Shown one piece after another: positions 1 to 8,563 of a stretch of DNA of 64,000 nt. How positions within the stretch are numbered: position 1 is the first letter of the stretch; every line of letters starts with the position of its first letter. A program made the position numbers and the translations under genes. Origin of the DNA: Acinetobacter indicus CIP 110367 (GTDB taxonomy: Bacteria > Pseudomonadota > Gammaproteobacteria > Pseudomonadales > Moraxellaceae); the NCBI RefSeq assembly GCF_000488255.1, contig NZ_KI530756.1, positions 248,001 to 312,000 of the forward strand. The letters run 5' to 3'. The notes beneath the pieces are model-generated. The model worked only from the letters and a program-made list of their open reading frames with translations. It searched no databases and had not been told where the DNA came from.

Positions 1-82
1 CATTATTGACATGACCGAGCGCATCCATATCGCCCCATGCCACCACTTGTTGATGAATTACTGGATAATCGGTTAATTGCAT
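1..82 (-). CDS. Acyl-CoA thioesterase (hotdog fold), N-terminal part only
   Basis: The first 27 codons read on the minus strand from an ATG at 80-82; the gene continues beyond the left edge. The peptide ends in WGDMDALGHVNN, the hallmark D-x-D-x-x-G-H-V-N-N start of 4HBT/YbgC/FadM-type hotdog thioesterases, where the Asp is catalytic. It starts 10 nt after the hemY stop, so it is probably the last gene of the hemCDXY transcript. The substrate cannot be told from this fragment. Confidence 0.75.
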   Translation of the reverse strand, partial: MQLTDYPVIHQQVVAWGDMDALGHVNN

Positions 83-92
83 GCGACTTTAC

Positions 93-1292
93 CTAGATTT
101 TAATTTTCATGAAATGACTATTATTTTCAAACACCAGATTTAACTGCTGCTGTAAATGCGGTTGATCTTTTAATGCCGATTTAATTCTTAAATAGTTCAT
201 TAAAATATGTTCCGGATATAAATCCAGAAGCTGTGCTGCATCGTCATGACGACCGGTAGCTTCCAATATATGCCATTTGGCAAAACTCAATACCGCTAAA
301 GCAGGATATTGCTGTTCCCACTGATTCAGATAATCTTCAATCTTGAGATAATCCGGTACCGGTTTTAACAGCTGCTGCTGGAACCATAAATAGAACACAT
401 CCTGATGAAACTGTTCAGACAGTAAATGCACCGCCAGATGCTCCTGCTGCTCTCCCATATCGCTTAAGCGTACCAGCACTTTTAACCACAGCACTTTAAT
501 CGCATACGGCTGGGTAAATATCTGCCCGGACAGGTTGCAATAACGCTGTTTTAAATCCTGTAATGCTTCCGGTGTAGCCTGCTCAAAATGCTGCAAGATT
601 TGCTCAAGCCATAACTGCTTGCTGTCCAACCCTAAATGCCCATATTGAGTCGCACGCAAATATAACCATGGATACTGCAGCGCAAACTCCCCCCACAGTG
701 CGGTTAAGCGCTGCTCATAGGCTTGTTTGACATCTTTGAGCCACGGCGACAGTTGATGGCCATTTAAAAATTCCAGATGAGTCAGGGCTTTTTCCGGTTG
801 CTGCTGCGCCAGATAAATTTCAATACGCTGCAATTCGGCCAGCTCAAAGGCCATGGCATTGCTCTGGTTTAACATCTGCAAAGCCACCGGATAATCCTGC
901 TGCATCAGCGACAGGCGTGAATGAATCACGGCTTTTAATAAACCGGACTGGTTAAATACCTGACGGATAAAGCCGCCCTGCTCACGCGCGGCATCCAGCA
1001 GCCAGATTACTGCCATTTGCTCATAAGGATGTAAATGCTGGAAATCAAACACCGCCGCCTGCTTACGCTGTTCACGGCTTAAATAGCGTTTTAGCATCGC
1101 CCAGATCAGCTGCACCACCAGACTGATCAGCATCAATAAAATTAAAAGCACCCAGATATTGGTCTGTAACTGCCAGTCACGCCAATACAGATAAACATAG
1201 CCCGCGCCATAGCCATAACTGAATACACTGAGCAAGGCCACCAGCACCAACGTGACCAAGACATAGGCCAGAACAATCTGCTTCATGATCAT
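93..1292 (-). CDS. hemY: HemY-like protein, inner membrane with TPR domain
   Basis: 399 aa. Two N-terminal membrane segments (about residues 4-34 and 44-66) are followed by a helical, TPR-like soluble part rich in Leu, Gln and Ala, the layout of the gammaproteobacterial HemY family (about 390-400 aa). HemY is encoded next to HemC, HemD and HemX and is thought to organise late heme-biosynthesis steps at the membrane; it is not the protoporphyrinogen oxidase of the same name from Bacillus. Its ATG overlaps the hemX stop in an ATGA, so the two are translationally coupled. Confidence 0.85.
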   Translation of the reverse strand: MIMKQIVLAYVLVTLVLVALLSVFSYGYGAGYVYLYWRDWQLQTNIWVLLILLMLISLVVQLIWAMLKRYLSREQRKQAAVFDFQHLHPYEQMAVIWLLDAAREQGGFIRQVFNQSGLLKAVIHSRLSLMQQDYPVALQMLNQSNAMAFELAELQRIEIYLAQQQPEKALTHLEFLNGHQLSPWLKDVKQAYEQRLTALWGEFALQYPWLYLRATQYGHLGLDSKQLWLEQILQHFEQATPEALQDLKQRYCNLSGQIFTQPYAIKVLWLKVLVRLSDMGEQQEHLAVHLLSEQFHQDVFYLWFQQQLLKPVPDYLKIEDYLNQWEQQYPALAVLSFAKWHILEATGRHDDAAQLLDLYPEHILMNYLRIKSALKDQPHLQQQLNLVFENNSHFMKIKI

Positions 1293-2134
1293 TCATCCAA
1301 TAAGGTGCGGCTGGTCAGCACCGGCACAGGAATCACGGTCAGGCTCTGAATTTCCGCCAATTCAGCGCTTAACTGCTGCGCCCCCCGATCCGGCAGCGGC
1401 TGTAACAGATGAAGAATTTCAGTCAGCTCCTGCTGATAATTCAGATATTGGCCTTGTCCTAATAACTGACGTGCCAGTAATAAACGCAGCTGCGCTTCTT
1501 TTAACAGCAATTGACGCTGACTAAGCACCGTCGCTGGCTGCTCGGCGGCTTCCAGCTTCAACCATTTGTGCCAGAAGGCCGGATTGGCCGCTTGCGCCGG
1601 CTGCAGCTGCGGCTGCTGGATTTCCTGACGCAACAGCTGATCCAGCTGCTGTAGAGCCTGAGTGACCTGCTGCTGCTGGGCACTGCGCTGTGCCGCAAAT
1701 TGCTGGATCAGCTGCCGGTCTTTGCTCAGGGTTTGATGCAGGCTTTCGGCCAAGGCCGGTGACAAAGCCCACTGATTCAGCTGAACATCCAGTACTGCCA
1801 ACTTTTCCAGTGCATACGGATATTGCGCCTGCTTTAAGGCAAATTCGATCAGTTCCAGCTGCTGTTGAAGCATCTGCTGCGGCGTGATCGTGGTCTGGCT
1901 GATCTGCACCGTAGTATCAGTTGCAGGCGCACTTGAAGATACAGACAGTGAAGGATTACTACTCTGGCGCTGCAAAGCCACCAGCTGATCATTGAGATTG
2001 GCGCGGCTTTTTTCCGCCTGATGCATACTCTGAGACAATTCGGACTGCTGCACCGCTATTTTAAATACGTCATAGCTCAGCTTTAACATCCAGGCCAAGC
2101 CGATGATCAATAATAAAATAAGTAGCTTCTTCAT
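1289..2134 (-). CDS. hemX: HemX-like membrane protein of the heme operon
   Basis: 281 aa. One N-terminal membrane helix (about residues 4-19) is followed by a Gln-rich, coiled-coil-forming region with many QQLQ/QLL runs, typical of the HemX/uroporphyrinogen-III C-methyltransferase-like family. The family name suggests methyltransferase activity, but no SAM-binding motif is visible, and a structural role beside HemY is more likely. It is shorter than E. coli HemX (about 390 aa). It overlaps hemD upstream and hemY downstream by 4 nt each (ATGA). Confidence 0.8.
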   Translation of the reverse strand: MKKLLILLLIIGLAWMLKLSYDVFKIAVQQSELSQSMHQAEKSRANLNDQLVALQRQSSNPSLSVSSSAPATDTTVQISQTTITPQQMLQQQLELIEFALKQAQYPYALEKLAVLDVQLNQWALSPALAESLHQTLSKDRQLIQQFAAQRSAQQQQVTQALQQLDQLLRQEIQQPQLQPAQAANPAFWHKWLKLEAAEQPATVLSQRQLLLKEAQLRLLLARQLLGQGQYLNYQQELTEILHLLQPLPDRGAQQLSAELAEIQSLTVIPVPVLTSRTLLDE

Positions 2135-2910
2135 GCGTGTCCTGATTTAAGCTCAATCTGCTGCAGTATTGTTTCTGTTTTTAAATTCGTCAACTTGATC
2201 AGTTGAAAACAGGTGTGATGCTGTTGTTGATAATCCATCAACAGCGCTTCCAGGCGGTCACCCAGCACCAGATAACGCCCCCGGCTCAATAATTCTTTTT
2301 GCGCTTGACTCAGCAGCAACCAGTTTAACCAGCTGGCCTCACTGCTGATCAGCATCCAATAGTCTCGATGCTGCTGCAGTTGTGGCAATAGCGCGGGCAT
2401 CTGCTGAATGGACGCGGCCGGACACTGACGCTGATATAAAATAAAATTCAGAATCTGCATTCCGGCCTGTTGCAGACTGTCCATCATAAACTGACGACCA
2501 CCTTCACCGCGCCAGAAGGCAATACATGAACCGGCCGCCAGGGATTTTAATAAAGGCAGTTCCAGCATGCCTTCTGAGGTTTCAACCTCCGGCACGGCGC
2601 TCGAAATTCCGTATTCTGCCAGTACCTGCGCTGTTTTTTCACCAACCGCAATCCACTGTAAATGTTGTAATTGATCGAGATGAATACCGCTTTGCACCAG
2701 ATACTCCATCCCGATGTGTACTGCGGTCGGGCTGACCACCACAATCCGCTGCGCCTGCAGTAATTGCTGGTACAGCTGTGCCAATGCATCGGACCAGGGA
2801 CAGGCCTGTAATTCCAGCAGAGGCAGTTCAATCACCGACCAGGCCTGTTGCCTTAAAGCCTGTGACAAGGCACAGGCTCGATCGGCCGGGCGGGTATTAA
2901 TAAACAGCAT
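2131..2910 (-). CDS. hemD: Uroporphyrinogen-III synthase
   Basis: 259 aa. HemD closes and rearranges hydroxymethylbilane, the HemC product, to uroporphyrinogen III, the branch point to heme, siroheme and cobalamin. The N-terminus begins LFINTRPADRA, the usual start of the family, and the two-lobed pattern is visible with VVVSPTAVHIGMEYL near residues 57-71 and WMLISSEASWLNWLL near 185-199. HemD sequences diverge strongly, so the assignment leans on position: one nt separates it from the hemC stop, and it overlaps hemX by 4 nt. Confidence 0.88.
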   Translation of the reverse strand: MLFINTRPADRACALSQALRQQAWSVIELPLLELQACPWSDALAQLYQQLLQAQRIVVVSPTAVHIGMEYLVQSGIHLDQLQHLQWIAVGEKTAQVLAEYGISSAVPEVETSEGMLELPLLKSLAAGSCIAFWRGEGGRQFMMDSLQQAGMQILNFILYQRQCPAASIQQMPALLPQLQQHRDYWMLISSEASWLNWLLLSQAQKELLSRGRYLVLGDRLEALLMDYQQQHHTCFQLIKLTNLKTETILQQIELKSGHA

Positions 2911-2911
2911 C

Positions 2912-3832
2912 TTAATATAAAGCTTTTAGCAGCTCACCTGCCCCTTGTGCCAACAGGTTCTGTGCCAGTTGCTCACCCAGCTGTTCGGCCTGCTCAGGTG
3001 CAGCACTGAGCTGTGCGCTTAACAGGGCCTGGCCATCGACACTGCCCACCCGGCCTTCCATCGACAGCTTACCATCTTTTAAAGTGGCATAACCAGCAAT
3101 CGGCACCTGACAGCCGCCTTCCAGATAAGCATTAAACGCACGTTCTGCGCGTACACAGACATTGGTTTCATCATCCATCAACGGCAAAATCAGCTCGAGT
3201 ACGGCCTGATCATTAGTCCGGCATTCCAGCCCCAAAGCGCCCTGACCCACGGCCGGCAAACTCACTTCAGGCGCGAGCGTATGACGAATCCGCTCACTAA
3301 GGCCCAAACGCTTCAGGCCGGCACTGGCCAGAATAATCGCATCATATTGACCTGCATCCAGCTTGGACAGACGGGTACCAACGTTACCGCGCAAATCAAT
3401 AATCTCCAGGTCAGGGCGTGCTTTTAAAATCTGGCATTTACGGCGCAAACTGGACGTTCCGACTTTGGCACCCTGCGGCAAGTCCTGAAAGCTGGCATAA
3501 GTATTGGAAACAAAAGCATCCAGCGGATCTTCACGCTCACAAATCACCGCCAGGCTTAAGCCTTCTGGTAGCGCCATTGGCACATCTTTCATGGAATGCA
3601 CAGCAAGGTCAGCACGACCATCCAGTAAAGCTGCTTCTAATTCTTTGACAAACAGTCCCTTGCCCCCAATTTTGGCTAAGGGGGTATCGAGAATTTTATC
3701 ACCCTGGGTCACAAAGGTGACCAACTCCACGTTTAGACCGGCATGTAAGGCTTCTAAACGCGCACGAATGTGTTCCGCCTGCCATAATGCCAGCGGGCTT
3801 TGTCGAGTTGCAATTTTCAGGGTGTTCATCAT
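2912..3832 (-). CDS. hemC: Hydroxymethylbilane synthase (porphobilinogen deaminase)
   Basis: 306 aa, normal family length. It polymerises four porphobilinogens into hydroxymethylbilane in the cytoplasm. Clear motifs are [13 protein letters not shown] (about 8-20), [11 protein letters not shown] (56-66), AVHSMKDVP (78-85, with the catalytic Asp at 83), GTSSLRR (125-131), LRGNVGTRL (147-155) and EGGCQVPIA, in which Cys241 holds the dipyrromethane cofactor. It is the first gene of hemC-D-X-Y. Two adjacent Met codons open the frame, so the start could be one codon later. Confidence 0.97.
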   Translation of the reverse strand: MMNTLKIATRQSPLALWQAEHIRARLEALHAGLNVELVTFVTQGDKILDTPLAKIGGKGLFVKELEAALLDGRADLAVHSMKDVPMALPEGLSLAVICEREDPLDAFVSNTYASFQDLPQGAKVGTSSLRRKCQILKARPDLEIIDLRGNVGTRLSKLDAGQYDAIILASAGLKRLGLSERIRHTLAPEVSLPAVGQGALGLECRTNDQAVLELILPLMDDETNVCVRAERAFNAYLEGGCQVPIAGYATLKDGKLSMEGRVGSVDGQALLSAQLSAAPEQAEQLGEQLAQNLLAQGAGELLKALY

Positions 3833-3899
3833 GTCAGTGAAAGCAAATAAAAGGATTCCCTTAAACTTAACCTGATCGCTTGAAAATGCAAGTCAATTT

Positions 3900-3937
3900 G
3901 CACCCTGAGATGGCGAAAAAGCCATTTCAGCCGGTGC
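3900..3937 (-). terminator. Strong stem-loop between algR-like gene and hemC
   Basis: GCACC-CTGAGATGGC and GCCATTTCAG-cc-GGTGC form a stem of about 15 pairs around a GAAAAA loop, directly against the stop codon of the response-regulator gene. There is no long U-run on the minus strand, so it may be a weak terminator, an attenuator before the hem operon, or an mRNA end protector. Confidence 0.45.
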
Positions 3938-4678
3938 TTACAGTTTCTGAATACGTTCTCTTAAAGTCGGTAAATGACGACGGCTTACTGCCAGACGTTC
4001 TTCCAGTTCACGACAACGCACCTGATATTGACCGGTATTAATCACTTCCAGTCCTTCAAGATAATGAATCGAGACCAGTGCATTGCGATGAATCCGAATA
4101 AACTGATCGGCAAATTCATGCTCCAGGTCTTTTAAGGTTTCGTCAATCAGCACGCTGCCATTTTTATGGCGCACGGTGACATATTTTTGATCTGCTAAAA
4201 AATAATAAATATTTTCTACAGGCACCAGTTCAACACCACGATAAGTTTTCGCCGTGATCTGGTGGCGTTTTATATTCAATTCTTCCATATTTTCTTTTTG
4301 TTTTATGTGACTCAGCTGGGCTTGCGTGAGTTTGGTTAAGTGATCTAAAACCTGCTGCAATTCCTGTTGCATGACCGGTTTTAACAAATACCCTTCTGCC
4401 TGCGATTTAAATGCATCAAGTGCATGCTCATCATAGGCGGTACAAAAGACAATTGCCGGCATGGGGTCAAGCTCGCGCAAATGCTGGGCGCAGCTTAGTC
4501 CATCCATTTCTGGCATCTGAATATCTAATAACACGACATCTGGCTGATGTTCATCTGCTAGCTCAATGGCCTGCTCACCATGACTGGCGGTTGCCACCAC
4601 CTGATGTCCAAGTTGAGTCACCAAGCGGGCCAAACGCTCAGTTGCAAGAGGTTCATCATCACAGATCAGAACATCCAT
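3938..4678 (-). CDS. algR: LytTR-family response regulator (AlgR-like)
   Basis: 246 aa. An N-terminal receiver domain (about 1-120) has the acidic pair at D7/D8, the phospho-acceptor D52 in VVLLDIQMP and the conserved Lys in LLKPV; residues about 140-245 form a LytTR DNA-binding domain (VENIYYFLADQKYVTV ... RIHRNALVS). Such regulators pair with His_kinase-type sensors, and the sensor gene lies immediately upstream on the same strand with a gap of about 54 nt. In Pseudomonas the AlgZ/AlgR pair lies beside hemC and controls virulence and type IV pili; the same neighbourhood is seen here. Its targets in this organism are not known from sequence. Confidence 0.85.
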   Translation of the reverse strand: MDVLICDDEPLATERLARLVTQLGHQVVATASHGEQAIELADEHQPDVVLLDIQMPEMDGLSCAQHLRELDPMPAIVFCTAYDEHALDAFKSQAEGYLLKPVMQQELQQVLDHLTKLTQAQLSHIKQKENMEELNIKRHQITAKTYRGVELVPVENIYYFLADQKYVTVRHKNGSVLIDETLKDLEHEFADQFIRIHRNALVSIHYLEGLEVINTGQYQVRCRELEERLAVSRRHLPTLRERIQKL

Positions 4679-4732
4679 TTATCCCTCCTTTACGTTAAAT
4701 CATTTATTTTTATAGCTTAACGTGAATTTTTT

Positions 4733-5803
4733 TTATTTATATGGATACTGTACCACGGTGGTATACATGCCCTCCCCTGCATACGTTTGAAAGACCACCT
4801 TTCTTCCATAAAAGGCGCGTAGACGCTGTTGCACATTTTGAATTGCAATACCATGTCCTTGTCGTAAATTCATTTTAGCGTTTACGTAAGGGTTTGTAAT
4901 GACGATATTGACTTGATTTTCCAAAATTTCTACCAATACGCTAATGGTACTCGGTCTGGATATTTTTTCAACACCATGGAAAATACTATTTTCCAGTAAA
5001 GGTTGTAAAGTTAATAAGGGAATTTGTACCTGACTGAGCAGTTGCGGCTGTTCAATTTTCCATTCCACCTGCAAGCGTTCACCCAGCCGGATCTGCTCAA
5101 TCTCCAGATAACGCTGGCATAATTCAACTTCTTCCTGCAGCTTGACCAGCTTGACTTCCTGCAAACTGGCACGAAACAGACGTGACAGATTGAGCAGCAT
5201 CTGCTCGGCTTTTTCAGGATCAATCGCAATCAGGCTAATGACATTATTTAAGCTGTTGAATAAAAAATGCGGATGGATACGCGCTTGTAAGGCATGTACC
5301 TTGGCCTTTAGAGCACTTTGCTCGCGCAGATAATTCTGTTCGCGCAAATATAAATAGCGAAAACAGAATGCTCCCAGCAAGATGCCATAACTTAAATGCA
5401 AGTCCAGCCCAGCCCCCAGCTCGGCTGCAGTCAAGTCACGCAGATGAAAATTCTGGCCAAAATGTGTCAGCAGATTCAGGCTTAAAGTGGTCACCAGTAC
5501 AATTAGCTGTAGCAATAAAAAACCAAAACCGAGCGAAAAGCCCAGACTCATCCGACCCAAACGTCTTTGAAAATATTCAATAAAGGCAGTAAAGGCCAGC
5601 AGCACCCAGTTAATATACAGCACATATTGCAGCAGCCTTGAGCCGGTTAATGCCTGCCAGCCCTGCGCTTCAGCCAGTGCCAGCACCATGGCCAATACAT
5701 TGCTGGCAATAAATAATTCAATTAGATGTTGCCAACGCCCTATTTTCGTAAAAAAATAACTGTAATTTTTTTCATCAGCCGTATCTGCAAAAGATGATCT
5801 CAC
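4733..5803 (-). CDS. algZ: Membrane sensor histidine kinase of the LytS/AlgZ type
   Basis: Several hydrophobic segments in the first 150 residues make a membrane sensor part, followed by the His_kinase box IHPHFLFNSLNN (phospho-acceptor His in PHFLFN) and a degenerate HATPase region (PLLENSIFHG, GHGIAIQNVQQRL). This is the PF06580 class, partner of the LytTR regulator just downstream. The open frame extends to an ATG at 5887, but that would overlap the divergent argH start by 10 nt. A GTG at 5803 preceded by AAGGG on the minus strand leaves a normal promoter gap and is preferred. The longer form cannot be excluded. Confidence 0.82.
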   Translation of the reverse strand: MRSSFADTADEKNYSYFFTKIGRWQHLIELFIASNVLAMVLALAEAQGWQALTGSRLLQYVLYINWVLLAFTAFIEYFQRRLGRMSLGFSLGFGFLLLQLIVLVTTLSLNLLTHFGQNFHLRDLTAAELGAGLDLHLSYGILLGAFCFRYLYLREQNYLREQSALKAKVHALQARIHPHFLFNSLNNVISLIAIDPEKAEQMLLNLSRLFRASLQEVKLVKLQEEVELCQRYLEIEQIRLGERLQVEWKIEQPQLLSQVQIPLLTLQPLLENSIFHGVEKISRPSTISVLVEILENQVNIVITNPYVNAKMNLRQGHGIAIQNVQQRLRAFYGRKVVFQTYAGEGMYTTVVQYPYK

Positions 5804-5877
5804 CTGCCCTTCGGCAAGTGATTCCGAATTTGTTATACTCGTTTTCAAATTACTGCTTTTTATTCTATTGAGCCGAC

Positions 5878-7308
5878 ATGACCACATCTTCTAATTCCTC
5901 AAATCCGTCACAAACCCAGACTTCGGGTATGTGGGGCGGTCGTTTCTCTGAAGCTACTGACGCATTTGTTGCTGAATTTACAGCATCTGTCCAATTTGAC
6001 CAACGCTTTTATAAACAAGATATTGCCGGTTCCATCGCCCATGCGACCATGTTGGCCAAAGTCGGCGTGCTGACTGCACAGGAACGGGACGACATCATCA
6101 ACGGCTTAAACACCATTAAAGTCGAAATTGAAGCGGGTCAATTTGAATGGCGTATTGACCTTGAAGATGTGCACATGAACATCGAATCACGCCTGACCCA
6201 GCGCATTGGCATTACCGGTAAAAAACTGCATACCGGTCGTAGCCGTAACGACCAGGTGGCGACCGATATCCGTCTGTATGTGCGTGATGAAATTGATGCC
6301 ATTTTAGAATTATTGAAAAAACTACAAACCGGTATTCTAAGCCTGGCGGCAAAGAACACTGACACGATTATGCCGGGCTTCACCCATTTACAAACTGCTC
6401 AGCCTGTGACTTTTGGTCACCACCTTATGGCCTGGTTTGAAATGCTGGTGCGTGACTCTGAGCGCTTAATTGACTGCCGTAAACGTTTGAACCGTATGCC
6501 ACTCGGTTCTGCTGCTCTGGCAGGCACCACCTACCCAATCGACCGTGCCTATACCGCAGAATTACTGGGCTTTGATGCCGTTGCTGAAAACTCGCTGGAT
6601 GCAGTATCTGACCGTGATTTCGGAATTGAATTTAACGCCGCTGCATCGTTAATCATGATGCACCTGTCACGTATGTCGGAAGAACTGATTCTGTGGACCT
6701 CAGCCCAGTTTAAATTTGTGAATATTCCTGACCGTTTCTGTACCGGTTCATCGATCATGCCGCAAAAGAAAAACCCGGATGTCCCTGAACTGGTTCGCGG
6801 TAAAACCGGCCGTGTTTATGGTGATTTAATGAGCCTGTTGACCCTGATGAAAGGTCAACCACTGGCCTATAACAAAGACAACCAGGAAGACAAAGAGCCT
6901 CTGTTTGATGCAATTGATACTGTACGTGGTTCACTGATGGCGTTTGCTGACATGATTCCGGCATTGGTGCCTAACATTGCAGAAATGCGTGAAGCGGCGC
7001 TGCGTGGTTTCTCTACTGCAACCGACCTTGCGGATTACCTGGTGAAAAATGGCGTTGCTTTCCGTGATGCCCATGAAATTGTTGGTAAAGCGGTCGCACT
7101 GGGCGTACAGGAAGGCAAAGACCTGTCTGAACTGACCCTGGAACAGCTGCAGCAGTTCTCTGACCTGATTCAGGCCGATGTATTTGAAAAAGCCCTGACT
7201 CTGGAAGCTTCAGTGAATGCACGTAACCATATTGGGGGGACTGCTCCGGCACAAGTCGCTGCTGCGATTGAACGCGCCCACGCCCGTTTAGAGCAACTTT
7301 ACGCTTAA
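5878..7308 (+). CDS. argH: Argininosuccinate lyase
   Basis: 476 aa. Last step of arginine synthesis: argininosuccinate is split to arginine and fumarate. The fumarase/aspartase-superfamily signature [12 protein letters not shown] is present with the mobile catalytic Ser; TGRSRNDQV and the [16 protein letters not shown] C-terminal stretch (here [13 protein letters not shown]) also fit. The first about 17 residues are Ser/Thr/Asn-rich and precede the usual MWGGRF start, a short extension that may be dispensable. It is divergent from the sensor-kinase gene; a -10-like TATACT lies at 5834-5839. Confidence 0.97.
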   Translation: MTTSSNSSNPSQTQTSGMWGGRFSEATDAFVAEFTASVQFDQRFYKQDIAGSIAHATMLAKVGVLTAQERDDIINGLNTIKVEIEAGQFEWRIDLEDVHMNIESRLTQRIGITGKKLHTGRSRNDQVATDIRLYVRDEIDAILELLKKLQTGILSLAAKNTDTIMPGFTHLQTAQPVTFGHHLMAWFEMLVRDSERLIDCRKRLNRMPLGSAALAGTTYPIDRAYTAELLGFDAVAENSLDAVSDRDFGIEFNAAASLIMMHLSRMSEELILWTSAQFKFVNIPDRFCTGSSIMPQKKNPDVPELVRGKTGRVYGDLMSLLTLMKGQPLAYNKDNQEDKEPLFDAIDTVRGSLMAFADMIPALVPNIAEMREAALRGFSTATDLADYLVKNGVAFRDAHEIVGKAVALGVQEGKDLSELTLEQLQQFSDLIQADVFEKALTLEASVNARNHIGGTAPAQVAAAIERAHARLEQLYA

Positions 7309-7329
7309 TCTTAAATTCGGAGTATGGAT

Positions 7330-7599
7330 ATGTCTCGACAAGTATTTTGCCGTAAGTATCAACAAGAAATGGAAGGCTTGGACTTTGCCCCGTTCCCGGG
7401 TGCCAAAGGTCAGGAATTATTTGATACCGTGTCTAAACAGGCCTGGAACGAATGGCTGAAACATCAGACCACGCTGATCAATGAAAAGCGTTTAAATGTG
7501 TTTGAAGCAGATGCGAAAAAGTTTCTGGAAGAACAGCGCGAAAAATTCTTCAATAATGACGAAACCTTAGAAAAAGCCGAAGGGCTAAAGCCTGAGTAA
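7330..7599 (+). CDS. yggX: Probable Fe(2+)-trafficking protein YggX
   Basis: 89 aa. YggX is a small cytosolic protein linked to iron handling and protection of Fe-S clusters against oxidation. The start SRQVFCRKY with Cys7, the segment GLDFAPFPG and the Trp-containing helix [10 protein letters not shown] are typical, and the length matches the family. The ATG at 7330 lies 7 nt after CGGAG (7318-7322); an ATG two codons earlier would be only 1 nt from that site. It follows argH by 21 nt and is probably cotranscribed; a terminator follows at 7663. Confidence 0.93.
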   Translation: MSRQVFCRKYQQEMEGLDFAPFPGAKGQELFDTVSKQAWNEWLKHQTTLINEKRLNVFEADAKKFLEEQREKFFNNDETLEKAEGLKPE

Positions 7600-7604
7600 A
7601 ACTT

Positions 7605-7739
7605 AAAGCGCTGCTTTAAGTTTTACGCAAGACAAGGACGAAGTCCGCGTAGGCTTTCATGCAAAAAGAATCTCCATTTTTTGAGGATTCTTTTTTATGC
7701 ACGGTTGTAAAAATTACGTAAGACAAGCGAAGCGCGTAG
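7605..7739. repeat. 135-bp intergenic repeat, copy 1
   Basis: This stretch is repeated at 7838-7972 with only about six mismatches and a constant offset of 233 bp. Each copy contains a palindrome-rich unit (ACGCAAGACAAGGACG followed by AAGTCCGCGTAG in copy 1), a U-rich terminator hairpin and a second, shorter unit of the ACGYAAGACAAGCG / AAGCGCGTAG type. The units look like REP-type extragenic palindromes. No ORF is present. Confidence 0.85.
7663..7696 (+). terminator. Rho-independent terminator after yggX
   Basis: AAAAAGAAT pairs with ATTCTTTTT around a partly paired CTCC/GAGG inner stem, with a T-run at 7691-7696. It lies inside repeat copy 1, 64 nt after the yggX stop. The same structure recurs at 7896-7929 in copy 2. 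Confidence 0.7.
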
Positions 7740-7752
7740 TTTCAAATGTCTC

Positions 7753-7779
7753 AAAGGAGTCTGAAGAGGCTCCTTTTTT
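7753..7779 (+). terminator. Second terminator-like hairpin between repeat copies
   Basis: AAAGGAG (7753-7759) pairs with CTCCTTT (7770-7776), followed by more T. A related hairpin (AAAGGCTCC / GGAGCTTTT) sits at 7984-8007, so three or four terminator-like stems stand in series behind yggX. Confidence 0.6.
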
Positions 7780-7837
7780 ATACTCGATACTGCTCCGCCA
7801 CGCCGCAAGACGAGAAGCTGTGCTTCGAGTAAAAAAG

Positions 7838-7972
7838 AAAGCGCTGCTTTAAGTTTTACGCAAGACAAGGGCGAAGTCCGCGTAGACTTTCATGCAAAAA
7901 GAATCTCCATTTTTTGGGGATCCTTTTTTATGCACGGTTGTACAAATTACGCAAGACAAGCGAAGCGCGTAG
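7838..7972. repeat. 135-bp intergenic repeat, copy 2
   Basis: Near-identical to 7605-7739. The 98 bp between the copies hold another degenerate palindromic unit (7803-7829, CCGCAAGACGAGAAG followed by CTGTGCTTCGAG). The high identity points to a recent tandem duplication or to gene conversion between two copies of a mobile extragenic element. Confidence 0.85.
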
Positions 7973-8007
7973 GCTTAAATTTGAAAGGCTCCAGAAATGG
8001 AGCTTTT

Positions 8008-8376
8008 CTTTTACTCTATCCAAACCCAAGATCAACCACTGCACATAGGGTTTTATCTCGGAAGATGCTTTTAGCCTTTAATCCAAAAAAATTTCATCGA
8101 TAAAAAATGAATTCCTCTTCATTCACCCATTTCAGGCTTGGCACAGAAAAAGTAGATGAACTCTGTTGTTTTCCAGCCCCAAGCTCCCTGTTTATAGTGA
8201 GCTTAAGGTGATTGGTTTTTATTGAATTGACAGGTATATCTGGACAACTATAAAGTTTTACTTCACCAAAATCAGGGGTTTATAATTTAGATTAAAATTA
8301 ACCTATTTAACCGATTGGTATTGTAACTGGCCGATACATTTGTTCATAAAACTCAACATTAGACTACAATAAGCTT
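8008..8376. other. Non-coding stretch, nothing convincing
   Basis: No ORF with a ribosome binding site and family resemblance was found on either strand; a 34-codon ORF near 8107 has no support. AT content is high. The right end holds a possible promoter with a -10-like TACAAT at 8365-8370 ahead of the candidate small RNA. Confidence 0.5.
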
Positions 8377-8497
8377 AAAGATTTCCGCGCATCATCTTCC
8401 TATAATAACAATCAAGGAGATGGAAGCATCTCTTATAATAGATATAAATATCCCCGATTTCGATCTCAGATTTCCCCCAAAATCTGGGATTTTTTTT
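8377..8497 (+). ncRNA. Candidate small RNA upstream of phoU terminator
   Basis: A -10-like TACAAT (8365-8370) would start a transcript of about 120 nt. It contains a perfect hairpin GAGATG-gaag-CATCTC (8417-8432) and ends in a terminator, CAGATTT / AAATCTG (8467-8473 and 8480-8486) followed by a run of T. No ORF is present. This is inference from structure only; no known RNA family was recognised. Confidence 0.35.
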
Positions 8498-8525
8498 ATC
8501 CATTTTATGCGTAATCCATAAAAAA

Positions 8526-8546
8526 AGCCTGAAATTATTTCAGGCT
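8526..8546 (-). terminator. phoU terminator
   Basis: AGCCTGAAA-TTA-TTTCAGGCT is a perfect 9-bp stem; on the minus strand it is followed by a run of T (8520-8525). It lies 17 nt downstream of the phoU stop. Confidence 0.85.
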
Positions 8547-8563
8547 GTTTCTGGTATTCAAAC

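Noticed and set aside
1285..1524. Plus-strand frame opposite hemX
   Set aside because: It is a shadow of hemX with low-complexity composition.
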